The position numbers and the translations under genes are program-made. From assembly GCA_025929655.1 (NCBI GenBank), contig JAICPV010000102.1:1-7283 (forward strand): a stretch of 7,283 nt of DNA, given 5' to 3'. Below, one piece after another: positions 1 through 5,237 of this stretch. The notes below the pieces were generated by a model that searched no databases, was not told where the DNA came from, and was given only the letters and a program-made list of their open reading frames with translations. Position 1 is the stretch's first letter, and each line of letters opens with the position of its first letter. The DNA is from Pyrinomonadaceae bacterium (lineage in GTDB: Bacteria > Acidobacteriota > Blastocatellia > Pyrinomonadales > Pyrinomonadaceae).

Positions 1-557
1 ACAGTCGCGCTTTCCTGAAGCAGCAGCGCGGCCATGGGCTTGCCCACGATGTTGCTGCGCCCGATGATGACGGCATGCTTGCCCGCGATCTCGATGTCGC
101 AACGCTTCAGCATCTCTATCACGCCCGCTGGCGTACACGGAGCGAGGCTCTCGCGTCCCTGTGAAAGCCGCCCGACATTCACCGGATGGAAGCCATCGAC
201 GTCCTTTTCCGGACGGATCGCCTCGAGCACCTCGTTCTCGTTGATATGCGCCGGCAACGGGAGCTGAACGAGGATGCCGTCGACGTCTTCGTTATTGTTC
301 AGTTCGTCCACGAGCTTCAAAAGCTCGGGATCGTCAGTTTCCGCGGGAAGATGATGATGGATCGAGGCCAGCCCGATCTCCTCGCTGGTTTTCACTTTGC
401 TTCCGACATAAACCGCCGATGCCGGATCGTCGCCGACACGGACCACGGCCAAACACGGCGCGAAACCGTGCACTTCGCGCATATCCGACACCTCGGCTGC
501 GACCTCGGCTTTTATCGCGTCTGCGATCGGTTTGCCGGCGAGCAATTTTGCTGACAT
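1..557 (-). CDS. folD: Bifunctional methylenetetrahydrofolate dehydrogenase / methenyltetrahydrofolate cyclohydrolase (N-terminal 185 codons, cut by the left edge)
   Basis: FolD interconverts 5,10-methylene-THF, 5,10-methenyl-THF and 10-formyl-THF in the cytoplasm, supplying one-carbon units for purine and formyl-Met synthesis. Reading from the ATG at 557-555, the protein starts MSAKLLAGKPIAD. It shows the YVGSKVK motif with Tyr50 and catalytic Lys54, then DGILVQLPLP (91-102 region) with Gln98, and KDVDGFHP with Asp121; these match the family's active-site set. The Rossmann nucleotide-binding signature VIIGRSNIVGKPMA follows at about 163-176. The frame stays open to the window edge. Family members are usually about 280-300 residues, so roughly 100 C-terminal residues are missing. 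No Shine-Dalgarno sequence precedes the ATG; a good promoter ends only 13 bases upstream, so the mRNA leader is probably very short. The gene is divergent from the next one. The identification is very secure and the start is likely. Confidence 0.97.
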   Translation of the reverse strand, partial: MSAKLLAGKPIADAIKAEVAAEVSDMREVHGFAPCLAVVRVGDDPASAVYVGSKVKTSEEIGLASIHHHLPAETDDPELLKLVDELNNNEDVDGILVQLPLPAHINENEVLEAIRPEKDVDGFHPVNVGRLSQGRESLAPCTPAGVIEMLKRCDIEIAGKHAVIIGRSNIVGKPMAALLLQESAT

Positions 558-570
558 AAGGAAAAGAAAA

Positions 571-600
571 ATTTTACAGGAACTATCCGCGGATTGTCAG
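571..600 (-). promoter_or_regulatory. Candidate sigma70-type promoter of folD, with a 10-bp palindrome in the spacer
   Basis: On the minus strand CTGACA (600-595) and TAAAAT (576-571) each match the -35 and -10 consensus at five of six bases and are 18 bp apart. The expected transcription start is near 564-565, leaving about seven nucleotides before the ATG at 557. This fits the lack of a ribosome binding site. The spacer contains the perfect palindrome ATCCGCGGAT (585-594), a possible small operator, although a 10-bp palindrome can easily arise by chance. The same bases read on the plus strand give TTGTCA (594-599), a possible -35 for the divergent gene, but no convincing -10 follows. The assignment rests on sequence match only. 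Confidence 0.45.
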
Positions 601-667
601 TTTTGTAGGGCAGAAACAAATAGACCGCACGGCCGATTCCTGAGATCCGCCGCAAAAAACTACCTCT

Positions 668-1651
668 GTGAACGTCAAGAAAACAGAAATGATCGCCCAC
701 ATCTACGCGAAATTCGAAATTCGGATACTCCTCGTTCTGGCGGTGGTGCTTTTTGCACTGCTTTTCGCTGTTTCTTCGGCCAAAGCAGCGGCCGGCAATA
801 CCGCAGATCTTACGGTTATCGATTCGCGATCGAATTCCTGGAAGATCCAGTCGGCGGATGGACGCGGCGGTTTTTCTGCTTATAAATGGGGCATCCAGGG
901 CGACGTTCGCGTACCTGCCGATTACGACGGCGACGGCAATAGCGATATTGCTGTCTGGCGGCCGACGACAGGCGACTGGCACATCCTCCGCAGCAGCGAC
1001 GGCGCGGCGATGACGATAAAATGGGGCCAGACCACGCCGTATTGGACCGGCGGTATTGAGGACATCCCCGTGCCCGCGGATTTCGACGCGGACAAGATCG
1101 CCGACATCGCGGTGTGGCGTCCGGCGGATGGCAAATGGTACGTTCTCACGTCGCGGTCCGGCTTTAAGGGCGGCTCATCCTCGTCGTGGGGTTTGCTCGG
1201 TGACGTTCCGGTTCCGGCCGACTATGACGGCGACGGTCAGGCCGATGCGGCGGTCTTCCGCTCGATGGAAAATCGCTGGTACATCGCTGAAAGCGCGACG
1301 GGCACACTGAGATCTATCGAATTCGGAATCGCCGGCGACGACCTGCTTGTCCCCGCCGATTACGACGGCGACGGACGCGCCGACATCGCGGCTTTTAGAG
1401 CCGGCGTCTGGTACGTGCAGGAATCGAAAACTGGCGAGACGGACCGTTTCGAATTTGGGTATGCAGATTCCATTCCCGTCCCGGCCGATTACGACGGCGA
1501 CGGCACTACGGACTTTGCAGTCTACCGCCGCGGCATGTGGTATTTCCTCGATAGCGGAACCCCACGCCTTCGTACCGTGAAATTCGGCAAGAAGGACGAT
1601 TTTCCCCTAAACTCGCTCAGCGTAAGGCCGAGCATGATCGCCGTCCGCTAA
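668..1651 (+). CDS. Secreted Asp-box propeller protein (VCBS/FG-GAP-like repeats), function unknown
   Basis: A 327-residue exported protein made almost wholly of one repeat. An N-terminal hydrophobic segment (about residues 20-37) ends in SSAKA|AAG, a good signal peptidase I site near residue 40. Five calcium-loop motifs of the type VPADYDGDGxxD start at residues 82, 135, 182, 228 and 271; the second is altered to DFDADKIAD. Each is followed by (A)VWRP..G.WY....S.TG....(W/F)G..GD. In VCBS/FG-GAP proteins the DxDxDG loop binds Ca2+ and the repeats are blades of a beta-propeller. Counting the Trp/WG halves gives six units, because the N-terminus begins with half a repeat and the C-terminus ends with a degenerate loop half (FPLN...MIAVR). 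The ligand or role cannot be told: surface binding, adhesion or matrix are possible. The GTG at 668 gives the longest frame; the ATG at 689 (residue 8) also leaves a good signal peptide, and neither has a clear Shine-Dalgarno sequence. A terminator follows 29 bp after the stop, so it looks monocistronic. Confidence 0.88.
   Translation: MNVKKTEMIAHIYAKFEIRILLVLAVVLFALLFAVSSAKAAAGNTADLTVIDSRSNSWKIQSADGRGGFSAYKWGIQGDVRVPADYDGDGNSDIAVWRPTTGDWHILRSSDGAAMTIKWGQTTPYWTGGIEDIPVPADFDADKIADIAVWRPADGKWYVLTSRSGFKGGSSSSWGLLGDVPVPADYDGDGQADAAVFRSMENRWYIAESATGTLRSIEFGIAGDDLLVPADYDGDGRADIAAFRAGVWYVQESKTGETDRFEFGYADSIPVPADYDGDGTTDFAVYRRGMWYFLDSGTPRLRTVKFGKKDDFPLNSLSVRPSMIAVR
917..1503 (+). repeat. Near-identical 20-bp coding repeats of the Ca-loop motif
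   Basis: The DNA encoding ADYDGDG is identical over 20 bases at 917-936, 1355-1374 and 1484-1503, and differs at two positions at 1217-1236. The copy near 1076 is more divergent. All lie in the same frame, spaced 43-53 codons apart, so they are the DNA image of the protein repeats. The near identity suggests recent duplication or gene conversion between blades rather than an independent DNA element. Confidence 0.8.
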
Positions 1652-1680
1652 GGACATAGCGAATGAGCTGCTAGCGCTAC

Positions 1681-1708
1681 GGGAAGGCTGAAATGCCTTC
1701 CCTTTTTT
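1681..1708 (+). terminator. Intrinsic terminator of the propeller gene
   Basis: GGGAAGGC (1681-1688) pairs perfectly with GCCTTCCC (1695-1702) around a six-base loop TGAAAT, followed directly by six T (1703-1708). It lies 29 bp after the stop codon at 1651. The hairpin is nearly the same sequence as the terminator at 4194-4224. Confidence 0.92.
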
Positions 1709-1729
1709 CATTTCTCAACCACCCCACCT

Positions 1730-1789
1730 TTTAACTGAAATTTGGCTCAAGTTTTACTCAAGTCATACGGCGTAGCATTCCGGTATAAA
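1730..1789 (+). promoter_or_regulatory. Candidate promoter with 11-bp tandem direct repeats upstream of the metalloprotease gene
   Basis: Three adjacent 11-bp units read TTTAACTGAAA (1730-1740), TTTGGCTCAAG (1741-1751) and TTTTACTCAAG (1752-1762). The last two match at 9 of 11 positions and the first matches the second at 7. The consensus is TTTnnCTSAAR. A TATAAA box (1784-1789, five of six to the -10 consensus) follows 21 bp later, and no good -35 is present where one would be expected (about 1761-1766). Repeats phased by one helical turn that abut a missing -35 resemble activator sites of PhoB/OmpR-type response regulators; which regulator is unknown. Initiation near 1796 would leave a leader of about 37 nt carrying the strong ribosome binding site at 1821-1827. 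Confidence 0.4.
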
Positions 1790-1832
1790 GTTCGACTTAA
1801 ACCATTCGGGCGGGATCCACAAGGAGGGATTT

Positions 1833-4169
1833 ATGAAAACCGGGCAGCACCACAGGACATTCTTATTGATCTGTTCATTGATAATTGCATCTTCGACAGC
1901 ACTATTCGGCCAACAGGCGGATTGGTCGCCGATCCAAGGAGTACCGCGTGTCGAGACAAATAGGTCCGTCCGGCGCCAGTCGTTTCCCAAACAAGTAAGA
2001 TTGTTCGGCCTGAACCGCGGGAGCCTTGAGGCGAAGCTGTTCTCCGTCGCCGATAGGGCTGGCGTCCCGACGATCGTTTCGCTGCCGAACGCGGCGGGCG
2101 GTATAGAACATTACGAGCTCTTTGAGGCCTCTAATTTCGAGCCCGAGCTCCAGGCCAAATTCCCCGGGATCCGGGCGTTTTCGGGCCGCGGAATCACGGA
2201 CAAATATGCGACCGTGAAGCTGAGCGTCTCCCGACACGGGGTTCAAGGAACAGTTTTCAGGACCGCATCGGAGTCTCGCGGCCGTGAAGCGCGAACGGAG
2301 ATCATCGAACCTTACTCGAAGGACGGCACCGTTTACGCCGTTTTCGAATCGATCCGGCGGCCCGGCGAATTGCCTTGGGCATGCAATGCACCCGTGGAAC
2401 TCGCACTCTTTTCGAAGTGGAAAACGCAGATCGAGAGCCAGCGGCTGGAAAGCAATTCCGGTGAGATAAGGACGATGCGGCTTGCCCAGTCGGTCAACGG
2501 TGAGTACTCGAACTATTTTGGAGCAACCAGCGCGGCACAGGTCGATCTTGTCCTGGCCGGCATAAACGCCACGCTTACACGCACGAACGGCGTTTACGAA
2601 AGAGATCTCGGCCTTCATTTGAATCTCATTGCCGAAACGACCCGGCTCATCTTCTACGACGGAACGACCGATCCGTATTCCGAAGACCTTGGGACTTGGA
2701 ACGACGAACTCGCGGGCGCGATCGCGGCACAGGGCATCACGCCGGAGATGTACGACATCGGCCACATGTTCGGTGCATCAGGCGGCGGCGGCAACGCGGG
2801 CTGCATCGGCTGCGTTTGCAGCAGCACTCACGACAAGGGTATGGGCATCACCTCGCCCGCCGACGATGTTCCGGAAGGAGACTTCTTCGACATCGACTAC
2901 GTCGCACACGAGGTCGGCCATCAGCTTGGCGCCAACCACACTTTCTCTTATGGACAGATACCGTTCCCGGAAGATATGGGCCAGGACAAGGAGATCGGTT
3001 CCGGCATCACGATCATGGGGTACGCCGGTGTCGGCATTCTGACGAACGTAGCTCCCCACTCGATCGACGTGTTCCACGCGACCTCGATCGAGCAGATACA
3101 GCAGAATCTGCCCACTCGCGGCTGTCCTGCTGACGGGATAATCGCGTCGACGGGCAACCGCGCGCCGGTGGTCGCTCCTGTGGGCAGCTATACGATCCCG
3201 ATCATGACGCCGTTCAAGCTCACGGGCTCTGCGACCGACCCGGACGGTGACGCGGTAACCTACAACTGGGAGCAAAATGACTCTGCACTGAATACGGGCG
3301 TGACACTAGTCGCGTCCAGTGCGAACCCGACCAAGCTCGTCGGGCCGAACTTCATTTCGTTCAACTCAACTTCGTCGCCGAGCAAGTATTTCCCAAGCCT
3401 TTCAACGATCCTTGCAGGCGAGTTCACAACGCAGCCCCACGAGGGCGGCGACCCGACCATGCTGATGGAGGCATTGAGTTCGGTGACACGCGACCTGAAT
3501 TTCAGGCTGACCGTGAGGGACAATCATCCGTATGTTCCGGGTGTGGCGATCGGCCAGACTAATTACACGGACATGACGGTTTCGGTGACCAATCTTGCCG
3601 GCCCGTTCAAGGTGACCGCACCCGATTCGGCAGTCGGACAGGTGGGTGGCACACCGCTCACGGTCACATGGCTGGTGGCGAACACTGACCTTTTAGTGCC
3701 CGGTGCAGCAACGGTCAACATCCGGCTTTCATTGAACGGCGGCCAGACATTTCCTTTGGTATTGAAAGCGAATACCCCTAATGACGGCAGCGAGCTGGTC
3801 CTCTTGCCAAACATTGGGACGGACTCGGCACGCATTATGGTCGAGGCATCGGAGAATATTTTCTTCGATATCGGCGACGCGAATTTCTCGATCCTGGGTC
3901 CGACCGCCGCGAACGTGGGCGGCCGCATTCTGAACCAGCAGTCCGGCAAAGCGATAAGAGGCGTGGCAGTCACGCTGACCTCGTCCGAGGGATCGGTGCG
4001 AACAACTGTGACCGATTCCCTCGGCAATTATGTCTTCACCGGCGTCCCGCTGGCTGAGACGTACACGATCACGCCGAGCCTGAAACGCTACACCTTCTCG
4101 CCGGCAAGCATCACGTACGAGCACTACAGCGCTACGTCGGATCAGAACTTCACGGGGTCGACCAGATAA
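1833..4169 (+). CDS. Secreted reprolysin-like zinc metalloprotease with Ig-like and carboxypeptidase-regulatory-like C-terminal domains
   Basis: A 778-residue exported metalloprotease. The start is well set: AAGGAGG (1821-1827) lies five bases before the ATG. A signal peptide (hydrophobic 10-25, cut near residue 26) is followed by a probable propeptide up to about residue 200. The metzincin catalytic domain (about 210-430) contains HEVGHQLGANH (359-369), with zinc ligands His359, His363 and His369 and catalytic Glu360. The Met-turn GITIMGYAG follows with Met395. A glycine-rich loop before the site carries Cys324, Cys327 and Cys329. Residues about 433-690 look like beta-sandwich modules: NRAPVV...ATDPDGD resembles an Ig/PKD-type domain, and a second sandwich covers about 590-690. 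Residues 695-778 form a carboxypeptidase-regulatory-like fold (GGRILNQQSGKAIRGVAVTL and LGNYVFTGVP). The family (M12B/M43-type secreted proteases) degrades extracellular protein; the substrate here is unknown. The gene is bounded by terminators on both sides, so it is probably its own transcription unit. Confidence 0.93.
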   Translation: MKTGQHHRTFLLICSLIIASSTALFGQQADWSPIQGVPRVETNRSVRRQSFPKQVRLFGLNRGSLEAKLFSVADRAGVPTIVSLPNAAGGIEHYELFEASNFEPELQAKFPGIRAFSGRGITDKYATVKLSVSRHGVQGTVFRTASESRGREARTEIIEPYSKDGTVYAVFESIRRPGELPWACNAPVELALFSKWKTQIESQRLESNSGEIRTMRLAQSVNGEYSNYFGATSAAQVDLVLAGINATLTRTNGVYERDLGLHLNLIAETTRLIFYDGTTDPYSEDLGTWNDELAGAIAAQGITPEMYDIGHMFGASGGGGNAGCIGCVCSSTHDKGMGITSPADDVPEGDFFDIDYVAHEVGHQLGANHTFSYGQIPFPEDMGQDKEIGSGITIMGYAGVGILTNVAPHSIDVFHATSIEQIQQNLPTRGCPADGIIASTGNRAPVVAPVGSYTIPIMTPFKLTGSATDPDGDAVTYNWEQNDSALNTGVTLVASSANPTKLVGPNFISFNSTSSPSKYFPSLSTILAGEFTTQPHEGGDPTMLMEALSSVTRDLNFRLTVRDNHPYVPGVAIGQTNYTDMTVSVTNLAGPFKVTAPDSAVGQVGGTPLTVTWLVANTDLLVPGAATVNIRLSLNGGQTFPLVLKANTPNDGSELVLLPNIGTDSARIMVEASENIFFDIGDANFSILGPTAANVGGRILNQQSGKAIRGVAVTLTSSEGSVRTTVTDSLGNYVFTGVPLAETYTITPSLKRYTFSPASITYEHYSATSDQNFTGSTR

Positions 4170-4193
4170 TTGAGAGGGAGACTTTCGTTTAAG

Positions 4194-4224
4194 GAGAAGG
4201 CTGAAAAATGCCTTCTCTTTTTTT
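4194..4224 (+). terminator. Intrinsic terminator of the metalloprotease gene
   Basis: GAGAAGGC (4194-4201) pairs perfectly with GCCTTCTC (4210-4217) around the loop TGAAAAAT, followed by seven T (4218-4224), one C, then five more T. It lies 24 bp after the stop codon. The core GAAGGCTGAAA...ATGCCTTC is shared with the terminator at 1681-1708. Confidence 0.92.
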
Positions 4225-4235
4225 CTTTTTGCGGC

Positions 4236-4251
4236 CTTTGCGTCTTTGCGT
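4236..4251 (+). repeat. Tandem CTTTGCGT 8-mer, probable fragment of a dispersed intergenic repeat
   Basis: CTTTGCGT occurs twice head to tail (4236-4243, 4244-4251) between the terminator T-run and the Sco gene. Translated on the minus strand this gives SRKDAKAAKRK, a string I recall as a common spurious translation of A/G-rich repeats scattered through many environmental genomes. The same 8-mer recurs at 5200-5207 before the next gene. The stretch 4229-4260 must also hold the promoter of the Sco gene if it has its own. TTGCGG (4229-4234) and GATACT (4252-4257), 17 bp apart, are a weak candidate only. Confidence 0.5.
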
Positions 4252-4272
4252 GATACTAATTGTTTCGTAGTC

Positions 4273-5169
4273 ATGAGAAACGTAATTTTTATCACGCTTG
4301 CCGCTATTCTGTTTTCCGCCTGCCAACCGGCTGAGGTTGCCAACACGAATCCGGCAAGTGCCGCTGCAAAACGCTATGACTTAAAGGGGAAGGTCGTCTC
4401 GGTAGATAAGCAGGCGAAAAAGGCGACCATCGAGCACGAGGAGATCCCGGGCTTTATGGAGCCGATGACGATGGACTTCCCGATCCGTGAGGATTGGGTC
4501 TGGGACGAGCTGAAACCCGGGGTCGAGGTTCGTGCCGAGCTTGTGGTGGACAGCACGGCCGATGATCCTTACTGGCTGGAAAAGATCGGGATCGTCGCGG
4601 CTGCGAACCCCGGGCAGCCGGAGCCGCCGATAAATGAGAATTTCGCTCAGGTAGGCCAAAGCGTACCCGATTTCTCGCTGACCAATCAGGACGGCAAGCG
4701 GATCTCGCTGAAGGATTTCCGTGGCAAAGCGTGGGCGGTCACGTTCATCTACGCCCGCTGCCCTCTGCCGGATTACTGCATCAAGATGTCAACCGGCTTC
4801 AGCGACGTCGCGCACGCGATAAATGACGATCCGCCCCTGAAAGAAAAGATCGCACTGCTTTCCATTTCGTTCGATCCGGAGAACGACACGCCGTCGAAAT
4901 TGAGATCCTACGGCCTCGGTTACATGGGACAGGGCGCAACGGACCTCGGCGTCTGGCAGCTTGCGGTCGGCAGCGACGTGGAGGTCAAAAAGATCGCGGA
5001 CTTTTACGGGCTGCGTTACGAGGTCGATCAAAACGATAAAACACAGATCAACCACAACCTGCGCACGATCGTCGTCTCACCCGAAGGCAAGGTCACAAAG
5101 GTCTTCGCCGGAAACGATTGGACCGCCGGCCAGCTCTTGAACGAATTGCGAAGCGCAGCAGGGATATGA
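4273..5169 (+). CDS. CusF-like / Sco1-SenC fusion lipoprotein (copper chaperone, thioredoxin fold)
   Basis: A 298-residue lipoprotein. The start is placed at the ATG at 4273 because it gives MRNVIFITLAAILFSAC, a compact signal peptide with lipobox FSAC and lipidated Cys17; a TTG start at 4246 would put the signal behind nine extra residues encoded by the repeat. Residues about 35-105 are a CusF-like copper-binding domain: a predicted small beta-barrel (YDLKGKVVSVD) with the Met cluster FMEPMTM (Met62, Met65, Met67). Residues about 130-298 are a Sco1/SenC domain: FSLTNQDGKRISLKDFRGK, then Cys163 and Cys169, then SFDPENDTP, then conserved His261 in NHNLRTIVVSP. Sco proteins bind copper through two Cys and a His and deliver it to, or reduce, the CuA site of cytochrome oxidase. 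The Cys pair is spaced CX5C (CPLPDYC) rather than the classic CX3C. No oxidase genes lie nearby. The ribosome binding site is weak. It may be co-transcribed with the S9 peptidase 68 bp downstream. Confidence 0.92.
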   Translation: MRNVIFITLAAILFSACQPAEVANTNPASAAAKRYDLKGKVVSVDKQAKKATIEHEEIPGFMEPMTMDFPIREDWVWDELKPGVEVRAELVVDSTADDPYWLEKIGIVAAANPGQPEPPINENFAQVGQSVPDFSLTNQDGKRISLKDFRGKAWAVTFIYARCPLPDYCIKMSTGFSDVAHAINDDPPLKEKIALLSISFDPENDTPSKLRSYGLGYMGQGATDLGVWQLAVGSDVEVKKIADFYGLRYEVDQNDKTQINHNLRTIVVSPEGKVTKVFAGNDWTAGQLLNELRSAAGI

Positions 5170-5237
5170 CGCTTTGCAGCAGATAACTTACCTGTTACGC
5201 TTTGCGTACCAAATCACAATTCACCCTTGAGGTTGCT
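5170..5237 (+). other. Short intergenic gap with repeated ACGCTTTGC and a small inverted repeat
   Basis: ACGCTTTGC occurs at 5169-5177 and 5197-5205. Around the second copy, TACGC (5196-5200) and GCGTA (5204-5208) form a 5-bp inverted repeat with a three-base loop. No T-run follows, so this is not an intrinsic terminator, and read-through from the Sco gene into the peptidase gene is plausible. I see no convincing promoter. GAGG (5229-5232) is the ribosome binding site of the next gene. Confidence 0.4.

Noticed and set aside
186..554. Open frame of 122 codons on the plus strand
   Set aside because: It lies antisense to folD, whose minus-strand frame carries all family motifs; no domain is recognisable in the plus-strand translation.
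917..1503. Regularly spaced near-identical 20-bp repeats, considered as a CRISPR-like array
   Set aside because: Spacing is 43-53 codons, all copies are in one reading frame and encode the Ca-loop of a repeat protein; no leader or cas genes.
1902..2765. Long minus-strand open frame (287 codons) opposite the metalloprotease
   Set aside because: Shadow of a GC-rich coding strand; the plus-strand frame has a signal peptide, strong ribosome binding site and metzincin motifs, and the antisense product looks like low-information Arg-rich sequence.
3729..4346. Minus-strand frame of 205 codons spanning the metalloprotease end, terminator and Sco start
   Set aside because: It crosses a clear terminator and the CTTTGCGT repeat; the SRKDAKAAK part is the translated repeat and the rest is antisense shadow.
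5194..5209. Hairpin between the Sco and S9 genes considered as a terminator
   Set aside because: Only five base pairs and no following T-run.
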